Shown: positions 1 to 5,720 of the stretch, in pieces | Layout of the letters: the number at the start of each line of letters is the position of its first letter | Position numbering within the stretch: the first letter of the stretch is position 1 | From: Calditrichia bacterium | GTDB lineage: Bacteria > Calditrichota > Calditrichia > Calditrichales > Calditrichaceae | DNA length: 6,285 bases | Reading direction: 5' to 3' | NCBI GenBank assembly: GCA_027039465.1 | Contig: JALWEA010000644.1 | Coordinates: 1 to 6,285, forward strand | Notes under the pieces: generated by a model | Databases searched by the model: none | What the model was told of the DNA's origin: nothing | Seen by the model: the letters and a program-made list of their open reading frames with translations, nothing else | Translations under genes and position numbers: made by a program

Positions 1-418
1 GCTTGCGTCTCAAAGCACGATTTTCACGCTCGAGGGCTTGCATTTGCAAAGCCCGACGTACCATCAGTGGCAATTCTTCTTTTATATTTTCGGATTTAAA
101 AAAATACGAAGAGGCGCCGCGACGCTGGGCTTCCAAGGCATGCTGATGATCTTGTGAGGAGGTAATCACGATAATTTTGGCATCGCTACCCTGTGCAACA
201 AAATAATCCAACAGAGAAAGGCCTTGTTCGATTTTGGGCAGGCCAAGATCCAAAATGATAATATCCGGCAAAAAACGGGCAAAGGCCTGTTTGGCTTTTT
301 CCACATCGGCAGCAAATTCAAAGCGGTACTGATTGCCAAGCCATTTCCTAAAGCTTTGCTGCCAGATGAGATTGTCTTCTACAATGAGTATTTTATAATC
401 ATTCTTCTGCATTGTCAT
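1..418 (-). CDS. Response regulator, N-terminal receiver domain (3'-truncated by window edge), probably NtrC family
   Basis: The frame runs open from an ATG at 418 to the window start, giving 139 residues without a stop. Residues 8-122 form a CheY-like receiver: the acidic pair E14-D15 (ILIVEDN), the phospho-acceptor D57 in ILDLGLP, the switch threonine T86 in VITSS and the conserved K108 in YFFK are all present. Residues 123-139 (ALQMQALERENRALRRK) form a charged helical linker of the kind that leads into the AAA+ sigma-54 activator domain of NtrC-type regulators. That output domain lies outside the window, so the subfamily is inferred. The start overlaps the end of the upstream histidine kinase gene by 20 nt, or by 14 nt if the in-frame ATG at 412 is used. 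Neither ATG has a clear Shine-Dalgarno sequence, so translation is probably coupled to the kinase, its likely phosphodonor. Confidence 0.9.
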   Translation of the reverse strand, partial: MTMQKNDYKILIVEDNLIWQQSFRKWLGNQYRFEFAADVEKAKQAFARFLPDIIILDLGLPKIEQGLSLLDYFVAQGSDAKIIVITSSQDHQHALEAQRRGASSYFFKSENIKEELPLMVRRALQMQALERENRALRRK

Positions 419-1427
419 TAAACCAGGGTAAGAACATATTAACGGTTGTAACACTTCCTTGTGTGGAAAAAACTTCTAAAAATCCCTGATGTGCTTTTAA
501 AATTTTTTCGGCAATGGCCAAACCAAACCCTGTGTGACCGCTGTTTTTCCATGTGGTAAAATAGGGCATGGTTACCCATTCCAAAAAGTCAGGGTTAATT
601 CCCTGGCCCGAATCTATTATCGAAACAATCAGCCATTCTTTTAGAATTAATTGAAACGCATCAACGCGCTTGCGAATTTCAATATGAATTTTTTTCAAGT
701 CGTGGTTTGTGGCAATCAGTGCGTTATTAAGAATTTCGAAAAAGGCCTGATCAAATAGTTCCACATCTACTTCCACGATTTGCTTGGGTGTAAGCTCAAC
801 ATAGTCGATTGACAATTTATCCGCATCGATGTTCTGTTTTTGTAGGCAGGCGTGAATCAAATCCCCAATCGGAAGCCGCATCGGTAGAAGTTCAAGCTCC
901 CGGTTGTAAAAAAGGATGCGTTTATTAATACGTTTTTGATAATCAATCCGTTGCAGCAGCGCTTCGCGATCCGCTTCGGGATTTTGAAAAAGATCGATCA
1001 GGGCTTCCACGTCATGTAAAATTTGAGAAAACTGATTGGAAGATTCCGTTTCTTTTTCATCGAAAGCAAGTTCCGTGTAGCGATGGCCGAAACGGAGCAA
1101 TCCTTGCCAGGTTTCTAAAATTTCTTTAGCTGTTTCGTCCATTTCCGATGAACACAGCATTAAATAAGACGTGCCCGCCTCGGTGGCATTCTCCAAATAG
1201 AACGAATCCCACGGAGCAAAAGCCTCCGGCACTAAGTCTTCCGCTTTGGGCATACGCTTGCTGTTGGAAAAAAGGACGGAAAAAGGATGGGTTCCCGGTT
1301 TGTATTTGAGCAATATCCATTGGGCTTCAGGATTATGCTGCTCCAATGTTTTGGCCACGGCAACGGCCAAATCATCCACCGAATTTAGCTCGGCAAGATT
1401 TTTTTCAATTAATTGAATGCTATTCAT
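399..1427 (-). CDS. Soluble sensor histidine kinase, NtrB-like catalytic core
   Basis: The protein has 342 residues from the ATG at 1427. The frame stays open further upstream to 1481, but that longer start would sit inside mazG. No transmembrane segment is visible, so it should be cytosolic. Residues 1-125 form an input region of GAF or PAS size whose fold I cannot name. The likely dimerisation/phosphoacceptor helix is 130-150, with H138-D139 in FSQILHDVEAL. This H-box lacks the proline of the usual HE[IL]RNPL form. The HATPase_c domain is clear: N-box N234-N235 (FFEILNNALIA), G1 box DSGQGI at 272-277, F-box PYFTTW at 288-293 like the PFFTTK of NtrB kinases, and G2 box GHTGFGLAIA at 297-306. 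It overlaps mazG by 8 nt (ATGAATAG) with AGGA just ahead of the ATG, and its 3' end overlaps the receiver gene, its probable partner. The signal sensed is unknown. Confidence 0.9.
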   Translation of the reverse strand: MNSIQLIEKNLAELNSVDDLAVAVAKTLEQHNPEAQWILLKYKPGTHPFSVLFSNSKRMPKAEDLVPEAFAPWDSFYLENATEAGTSYLMLCSSEMDETAKEILETWQGLLRFGHRYTELAFDEKETESSNQFSQILHDVEALIDLFQNPEADREALLQRIDYQKRINKRILFYNRELELLPMRLPIGDLIHACLQKQNIDADKLSIDYVELTPKQIVEVDVELFDQAFFEILNNALIATNHDLKKIHIEIRKRVDAFQLILKEWLIVSIIDSGQGINPDFLEWVTMPYFTTWKNSGHTGFGLAIAEKILKAHQGFLEVFSTQGSVTTVNMFLPWFNDNAEE

Positions 1428-2208
1428 GTTCCTGCTTTTTGGCCCTTTCCCAGTGTTCATCCAATTCCTGAAGTGTTGCATTTTTCATAGCATCCACATT
1501 ATTATCATACTGTTTTTCAATATGTTCGAAACGGCGAATAAATTTTTGATTGGTCTTGCGCAAAGCGTCTTCGGGCTTGACATTCAGAAATCGACCGAGA
1601 TTGACCAAGGCAAAAAGCAAATCACCGAACTCGTCTTCAATTTCCTGTTGATTTTTATGTTTAATGGCTTCTTTTAGCTCTTCCCATTCTTCATTGACCT
1701 TGTCGTAAACCGGCCCGATCGATTCCCATTCGAAACCAACGGTGGCGGCCTTCTCTTGCAAACGTTGGGCCTGCATTAGAGCCGGTGCGGCTTTGGGAAT
1801 GCCGCTTAAGAGCGATTTACGACCTTCGTTTTTGACCTTGCTTTGCTCCCAGTTGTCCTGCACGGCCTGTGCATCATTCAGTTTCTTGTCGCCGAACACA
1901 TGCGGATGGCGTCGGATGAGTTTACGGGCAATATGGTTAACCACCTGTCCGAAATCAAAACGCCCCTCCTCGGCGCCCAATTCGCTGTGGAATACCACCT
2001 GCAAAAGCAAGTCGCCAAGTTCTTCGGCCAATTTATCGTAATTTTCCTGATCGATCGTTTCCAGAACTTCGTAAGTTTCTTCCAGTAAAAACTGTTTAAG
2101 CGTTTGATGGGTCTGTTTGGCATCCCAAGGGCATTCTTTGCGCAAGCGGTGCATAATGGCCAATAAATCATCCATAGTGTATTCTTTTTTATTTAGGAAA
2201 TCATTCAT
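1420..2208 (-). CDS. mazG: MazG nucleoside triphosphate pyrophosphohydrolase
   Basis: MazG cleaves (d)NTPs to NMP and pyrophosphate. It removes non-canonical nucleotides and, in E. coli, lowers (p)ppGpp stress signalling. The protein has 262 residues, close to the 263 of E. coli MazG, and carries the usual tandem all-alpha domains. In the first, RLRKECPWDAKQTHQ (21-35) is the family signature, followed by the metal-binding LLEETYEVLE (41-50; E43, E44, E47) and AEELGD (61-66). In the second, NEEWEEL (172-178) is followed by EDEFGDLL (191-198). The frame is open to 2295, but the ATG at 2208 gives family-like length and overlaps the stop of the preceding FAH-family gene by 8 nt (ATGAATGA). GGGA lies immediately upstream. 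A Met at 2175 (MDDLLAIMHRL) also matches the E. coli N-terminus and cannot be excluded. Both catalytic metal sites look intact. Confidence 0.96.
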   Translation of the reverse strand: MNDFLNKKEYTMDDLLAIMHRLRKECPWDAKQTHQTLKQFLLEETYEVLETIDQENYDKLAEELGDLLLQVVFHSELGAEEGRFDFGQVVNHIARKLIRRHPHVFGDKKLNDAQAVQDNWEQSKVKNEGRKSLLSGIPKAAPALMQAQRLQEKAATVGFEWESIGPVYDKVNEEWEELKEAIKHKNQQEIEDEFGDLLFALVNLGRFLNVKPEDALRKTNQKFIRRFEHIEKQYDNNVDAMKNATLQELDEHWERAKKQEHE

Positions 2209-2869
2209 CTTCCCAACCCAAGCACTTGGTTTCAATCGCAGCAATCGATTCAATTTCAGCTTTAATGGTGTCATTAGGAAATAACGGGCCAACACCGGAC
2301 GGAGTTCCGGTCAAAAGCAGATCTCCGGCCTCCAACGGGAAAAAACGGCTAACATAAGCAATGAGCTCCGGAATGCGGAATAACATTTGTGCCGTGTTTC
2401 CGCTTTGGCGGATCTGTCCGTTAACCGTTAACGTCAATTGCAGATTTTGCACGTCTTTTACCTGATGGGCAGGAACGAATTCCGAAACCGGACAAGCGCC
2501 TTTGAATCCTTTGGCAATGGCCCAGGGATGGCCGCGCTCTTTGGCTTTTTTCTGGATGTCACGTAAGGTCAAATCGAGGGCTACACCGTAACCGCCGACT
2601 AAATCCATAGCCTTTTCTTCGGAAACCTGAAAGCCCGGCTTCTCAAGCAACACACAAAGCTCGATTTCATGATGCACCGAACCGTATTGCGTAGGAATTT
2701 GCACCGGTTCCCTGAGAGAGGTAAGTGCGGAATTCGGCTTTAGAAAAATTACCGGTTCCGAAGTACGCCTGGAACGCATTTCTTCGATATGTTCCGCATA
2801 ATTCAAACCTACCGCCAGAATTTTACTTGGCGTAAAAACAGTGCCGTCCGTGCGTTTTATCCGATTCAT
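2201..2869 (-). CDS. Fumarylacetoacetate hydrolase (FAH) family protein, FAHD1/YcgM-like
   Basis: The 222-residue length matches the short single-domain FAH proteins (E. coli YcgM, human FAHD1). Known activities in that group include acylpyruvate hydrolysis, oxaloacetate decarboxylation or tautomerisation, and isomerisation/decarboxylation in aromatic degradation. Visible motifs are AVGLNYAEHIEEM (19-31), with H27 and E30 at the places of the FAHD1 catalytic His-Glu pair. Metal ligands are E68 and E70 in VHHEIELCV and D99 in ALDLTLRDIQ. K120 sits in IAKGF, and LLLTGTPSGVGPL (184-196) is the C-terminal substrate/fold signature. All expected catalytic positions are present, so it should be active, but the substrate cannot be read from sequence. 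No aromatic-degradation genes lie nearby. Its position between hom and mazG hints at central metabolism or metabolite repair (inference). The ATG overlaps the hom stop by 4 nt (ATGA) and follows a strong Shine-Dalgarno. Confidence 0.93.
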   Translation of the reverse strand: MNRIKRTDGTVFTPSKILAVGLNYAEHIEEMRSRRTSEPVIFLKPNSALTSLREPVQIPTQYGSVHHEIELCVLLEKPGFQVSEEKAMDLVGGYGVALDLTLRDIQKKAKERGHPWAIAKGFKGACPVSEFVPAHQVKDVQNLQLTLTVNGQIRQSGNTAQMLFRIPELIAYVSRFFPLEAGDLLLTGTPSGVGPLFPNDTIKAEIESIAAIETKCLGWEDE

Positions 2870-4179
2870 TCATCCTCCTTTAAAATGCGAAACAATTTAA
2901 TTTTCCCGCGAATAATATCCAATTTTTTAACCGCTTCAATGGAACTCAGCACATCTTTTTCTTTGGCATAATCGATTAAAATATGCACGTAGCCGATGGT
3001 TTTCGAATCGTCGGGTCGCACCTCGGCATGGGCGGAAGCGATGTTGATATTATGTTTGCCGAATACCGTAGCAATTAAACCGATGACCCCTGGCTGGTCG
3101 ATGCAAGGGAATTGAATGTAATAAGCCGATTCGATTTCTTCGATGGGAATCAACTCCTTATGATTGCGATCCGGCAGGTAAACGTCCATGCGGGAAGGCG
3201 AAAAGCGAATGATATTGCCGATGTAAACCAAATCGCGTAAAATAATACTGCTGGTCGCTTCAATGCCGACGCCCTTACCGAAAACCATGTATTGACCGAG
3301 CATGTCCGTTTCGATCAGGAAAGCATTGAATTCTCCGCGCACCAGGGCAAGGGGATGGCTTTTGGGTACCAGAGTGGGATGAACCCGCAATTCGAATTTT
3401 TGTCCGTAATTTTTAATAATGCCCAACAGTTTGAACACATAACCGAAATCATCGGCACATTTAATGTCAAAATCCGAAATGTCCGAAATGCCTTCGGAAT
3501 GGATGTGCAAAAAATTTGTGCCAAAACCGAAAGCAGCGGCAGCCAACACGGCAATTTTTTGAGCGGCGTCCGCACCTTCGTAATCAATGATGGAAAGACT
3601 TTCGCCTAATTTTAAAATTTCTTTGGACTTTAAAGCTTCGGTCAGACTGATCCTTTCTTCGGTCATTTTGGTCAAAATAAGATTGGAAGTACCGCTGACA
3701 ATGCCGTACAAGGATTTAATATTGTTGGCCAACAAATCTCTTTGAATTGTGGAAATGATCGGCACGCCACCGCCTAAGGAAGGTTCCGGTTGAATATAAA
3801 TGCGGCTTTCGTTGGCCAGCTCTGCAATCTCTTTCATCTTGGAGGCAAGCAACATTCGGTTGGCCGAGATCAGATGAATTTTGTTTTGAATAATGCGTTT
3901 GATGATGGAAAAGGTCGGTTCAATTCCACCGATGGCATCAATGGCGATGGTGACGTTTTGATCGTTTAAGATATCATCGATGTTTGTGGTAATTAAGCTT
4001 TTGTCCACAAAATCAGGCCGGTGAAAGTTAGCATGTCGGACAAGGATGTGGCGCAAATTTAAACGGAAACCCGTTTTCTCCAAAATTTCATCTTTCTTTT
4101 TCAGCCACTCTCTGTAAAAGCCCTGCCCCAATTTACCCAAACCGAGCAGGACAAAATTAATATCTTTCTTTCGCGGCAT
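2866..4179 (-). CDS. hom: Homoserine dehydrogenase with C-terminal ACT domain, atypical active-site motifs
   Basis: Homoserine dehydrogenase reduces aspartate semialdehyde to homoserine with NAD(P)H, on the route to threonine and methionine. The 437-residue length fits the monofunctional ACT-containing form. The Rossmann nucleotide loop is GLGKLGQG (13-20). The catalytic domain shows GGGVPII (136-142), GIVSGTSNLILTKM (159-172), YEGADAAQKIAVLAA (200-214) and VHPTLVPKSHPLA (266-278). The ACT domain runs about 353-437 (FPCIDQPGVIGLIATVFG) and typically gives feedback control by threonine or another amino acid. E193, D199, D204 and K208 match catalytic or substrate-binding positions (Glu208, Asp214, Asp219 and Lys223 in yeast). 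Two features are odd: the ANK motif (Lys117 in yeast) reads SANR, with R108 encoded by CGA, and the usual GYAEADP loop is replaced by LGESLS. The start has AAAGGA 6 nt upstream (4186-4191). First gene of the operon. A diverged paralog with altered activity is possible. Confidence 0.9.
   Translation of the reverse strand: MPRKKDINFVLLGLGKLGQGFYREWLKKKDEILEKTGFRLNLRHILVRHANFHRPDFVDKSLITTNIDDILNDQNVTIAIDAIGGIEPTFSIIKRIIQNKIHLISANRMLLASKMKEIAELANESRIYIQPEPSLGGGVPIISTIQRDLLANNIKSLYGIVSGTSNLILTKMTEERISLTEALKSKEILKLGESLSIIDYEGADAAQKIAVLAAAAFGFGTNFLHIHSEGISDISDFDIKCADDFGYVFKLLGIIKNYGQKFELRVHPTLVPKSHPLALVRGEFNAFLIETDMLGQYMVFGKGVGIEATSSIILRDLVYIGNIIRFSPSRMDVYLPDRNHKELIPIEEIESAYYIQFPCIDQPGVIGLIATVFGKHNINIASAHAEVRPDDSKTIGYVHILIDYAKEKDVLSSIEAVKKLDIIRGKIKLFRILKEDE
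2874..2880 (-). promoter_or_regulatory. Strong Shine-Dalgarno for the FAH-family gene, inside the end of hom
   Basis: AAGGAGG on the minus strand lies 4 nt upstream of the ATG at 2869, within the last codons of hom. It is the strongest ribosome binding site in this operon and supports that start. It also suggests that the FAH gene can initiate independently as well as by termination-reinitiation at the ATGA overlap. Confidence 0.75.
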
Positions 4180-4214
4180 TTGATTTCCTTTAATATTATT
4201 TTAGTGCAATTTTA

Positions 4215-4244
4215 AAAATACTCTTTAATTGGGTAAAAAAGCAA
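4215..4244 (-). promoter_or_regulatory. Putative sigma-70-type promoter for the hom operon
   Basis: On the minus strand TTGCTT (4244-4239) and TATTTT (4220-4215) are separated by 18 nt. This would place a transcript start roughly 25 nt ahead of the hom ATG and leave no room for a riboswitch leader. The surrounding DNA is AT-rich, so chance matches are easy. If the organism uses a divergent housekeeping promoter, as Bacteroidota do, this assignment would not hold. Confidence 0.3.
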
Positions 4245-4377
4245 TTTTTTGTTGATTTGTTTTGAGAAAAGCCTTAAAGCAAAAGATGAAGATTCCCTTT
4301 CGTTTCGTTACTACTGACTTATGTGTGGCCCGTCCGTCCCTCGATACAATTCCCCCTTTGATCTTGTGATGTTTGTT

Positions 4378-4486
4378 GTAAGGGCGAAGCATTTCCGTCA
4401 AGACACTGGAAATTTAAAAATTTAGCGCTGTGCAACCAAAAACATCGATTGCTTCTTTATTTGCCGGGGAAATGCTTCGCCCCTAC
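4378..4486. repeat. Inverted-repeat element, REP/MITE-like
   Basis: The left arm GTAAGGGCGAAGCATTTCC (4378-4396) and the reverse complement of the right arm (4468-4486) agree in 18 of 19 positions. The single difference is A at 4381 versus G. The 71-nt spacer contains AT-rich AAATTTAAAAATTT near the left arm and no coding potential. Within the left half, ATTTCC (4391-4396) can also pair with GGAAAT (4408-4413). The arms are more GC-rich than the surroundings. The arrangement resembles repetitive extragenic palindromes or a small non-autonomous element. Copy number in the genome, which decides this, cannot be seen here. An RNA hairpin or operon-end structure after exbD is the alternative. Confidence 0.7.
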
Positions 4487-4525
4487 GAATTTGGCGGAAT
4501 CACTCGGGAACCGGACGCGAACAAA

Positions 4526-4539
4526 GGCAACCGGTTGCC
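4526..4539. repeat. Perfect 14-bp palindrome
   Basis: GGCAACCGGTTGCC is its own reverse complement. As RNA on the minus strand it could form a 5-bp stem with a CCGG loop followed by TTTGTT, a weak candidate for an intrinsic terminator of the exb operon about 115 nt past the exbD stop. It could equally be a protein-binding operator or part of the neighbouring repeat. A second AACCGG (4509-4514) lies exactly 20 bp from the one inside the palindrome (4529-4534). Confidence 0.5.
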
Positions 4540-4653
4540 GAATCGACCCTAATATCGGGACGTATCAAAAGCGGTTACCCATTAATTACGTATTTATCTC
4601 AAAATTGAAAAATCTAAGAGTAAGAACAAAAATCTCTGTTGTTGATTTTAGCA

Positions 4654-5058
4654 TCATTTTTGCGGCTTAACGGTGGAAATAACGATCTTATAAATACCTT
4701 CCTGTCTTAACAAATCCATGATGCTGATAACCACACCGTGGCGCACATCGGCATCGGCTTTAATAACAATACTTTGATCCTTGCGCACATTGGCTAGTTT
4801 TTTGATTTCGGATTTCAGGTTACTTAACGAAACAATATTGTCGTTTAGGAAAATATTCCCGTCCTTATCCACATAAATAATGATTTTCTGAGCCGTGTGC
4901 CCTTTGGAACTGACCGCTTTGGGCAAATCTAATTCAATGCCGGGCTGTTCCAAAAAAGTGGAAGACACGGAAAAGAAAATGATTAAAATAAATAAAACAT
5001 CGATTAATGATGTTAAATTAATGGTCACATGCCGTTCTTCATCGCTCGTTAATTTCAT
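4654..5058 (-). CDS. exbD: ExbD/TolR-family biopolymer transport protein
   Basis: ExbD is the small single-pass subunit of the proton-driven ExbB-ExbD motor that energises TonB. The 134-residue protein has a short cytoplasmic N-terminus. One transmembrane helix covers about residues 13-34, with the essential proton-pathway aspartate D20 in LTSLIDVLFILIIFF (equivalent to Asp25 of E. coli ExbD). A periplasmic domain follows, ending in the family pattern IKADADVRHGVVISIMDLL (98-116). Length is normal. It starts 17 nt after exbB and has GAGGGG 4 nt ahead of its ATG. ExbD and TolR cannot be separated by motif alone; the TonB-like gene upstream in the same operon favours ExbD. It is the last gene of this operon. 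Confidence 0.95.
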   Translation of the reverse strand: MKLTSDEERHVTINLTSLIDVLFILIIFFSVSSTFLEQPGIELDLPKAVSSKGHTAQKIIIYVDKDGNIFLNDNIVSLSNLKSEIKKLANVRKDQSIVIKADADVRHGVVISIMDLLRQEGIYKIVISTVKPQK

Positions 5059-5075
5059 TGCACCCCTCGGTTTTC

Positions 5076-5717
5076 CTAAGCTTCAAATTCTTGCAGCGGC
5101 TCTTTTTCTTCGGAGCGCAAACGGTAGATTTTTTCCAGTAATTCATTGGTGTATTTTTCAATATCCAGTATCAAATTGTTTGCCTTCTGCGAAAAATAAT
5201 AATAAAACAACAATGTCGGGATACCAATGGACAAACCGGCGACGGTGGTCAGCAAAGCTTGTGAAATTCCGCCGGAAAGTGCGGCCGTTTGCCCCACGCC
5301 TTGTTCTTTAATCACGGCAAACACTTCCACCATACCCAGCACCGTACCCAACAGACCCAATAAGGGTGCCACCGCTGCAATGGCCTCCAAAGCAACCAAA
5401 CCGCGTTTTAAAGTACGAATTTCCTGCCTGCCCTGATCTTCCAAAATTTCACGGATTTCCGCTTTGGGCAGTTGGTAATGATCCAAGGCGGCCAAGATGA
5501 GATTAGACAGCGGACCTTTGTACTTGAGGCAAATATTGCGCGCCAAATCCATATCTTTTAACGACGAAAAGTTTTCAACTACCGAAATAATTTCCGGTAC
5601 CAAAATTTTTTTCTTACGTAATGAAATAAAACGTTCAATAATCAGTGCCACGGCAAAGAGCGAAGTAATTGCCAGAAAATACATCATGATGCCGCCGCGT
5701 TGAAAAAGTTCTACCAT
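5076..5717 (-). CDS. exbB: MotA/TolQ/ExbB proton channel family protein
   Basis: ExbB oligomers surround ExbD in the inner membrane and form the proton channel and stator of the Ton motor. The 213-residue protein shows GGIMMYFLAITSLFAVALII (8-27) as transmembrane helix 1, ending at the conserved ER (28-29). A cytoplasmic loop follows, then helix 2 (about 108-132) with the signature APLLGLLGTVLGMVEVF (117-133) and helix 3 (about 150-174) with GGISQALLTTVAGLSIGIP (149-167). The channel-lining threonines correspond to T125 and the T157/T158 pair. A charged cytoplasmic tail ends the protein. Its ATG lies 3 nt after the stop of the TonB-like gene, with GGGGAG overlapping that gene's end, so the two are probably co-translated. 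TolQ is the main alternative. Confidence 0.95.
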   Translation of the reverse strand: MVELFQRGGIMMYFLAITSLFAVALIIERFISLRKKKILVPEIISVVENFSSLKDMDLARNICLKYKGPLSNLILAALDHYQLPKAEIREILEDQGRQEIRTLKRGLVALEAIAAVAPLLGLLGTVLGMVEVFAVIKEQGVGQTAALSGGISQALLTTVAGLSIGIPTLLFYYYFSQKANNLILDIEKYTNELLEKIYRLRSEEKEPLQEFEA

Positions 5718-5720
5718 AAA

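Larger units (their letters stand above)
4180..4653. other. 474-bp intergenic region between exbD and hom
   Basis: No convincing gene is present on either strand. From the hom side it contains the hom ribosome binding site and an AT-rich putative promoter zone (to about 4260). A stretch without recognised structure follows (4261-4377), then the inverted-repeat element at 4378-4486, a perfect palindrome at 4526-4539, and AT-rich DNA up to the exbD stop. No classical strong hairpin plus T-run terminator directly follows exbD. The region separates two operons of unrelated function. Confidence 0.8.

Noticed and set aside
1428..1481. N-terminal extension of the histidine kinase (18 extra residues)
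   Set aside because: It overlaps the end of mazG in another frame; the ATG at 1427 fits the overlapping-gene pattern of the operon.
1417..2088. Several open frames on the plus strand opposite mazG
   Set aside because: They are antisense shadows of a clear MazG sequence, with no domain signatures or ribosome binding sites.
2209..2295. N-terminal extension of mazG (29 extra residues)
   Set aside because: It would lie inside the FAH-family coding sequence, the added residues do not resemble MazG, and the start at 2208 gives the family's usual length.
4235..4250. AAAAAA-GCAA-TTTTTT inverted repeat upstream of hom
   Set aside because: It is a simple A/T tract symmetry common in AT-rich promoter DNA; at most it suggests curvature, and it overlaps the putative -35.
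4180..4377. Riboswitch or amino-acid attenuator ahead of hom
   Set aside because: No leader peptide with Thr/Met runs, no SAM-type or lysine-type conserved core and no terminator/antiterminator pair could be seen; the ACT domain offers control at the protein level instead.
4621..4655. Possible terminator just after exbD (AAAATC pairing with GATTTT, or AACAA with TTGTT)
   Set aside because: The stems are short and almost entirely A-T, and no GC-rich hairpin with an adjacent T-run is present.
4449..4670. A 73-residue open frame on the plus strand in the intergenic region
   Set aside because: It begins with TTG, has no ribosome binding site, crosses the right repeat arm and the palindrome, runs into exbD antisense, and has no recognisable domain.
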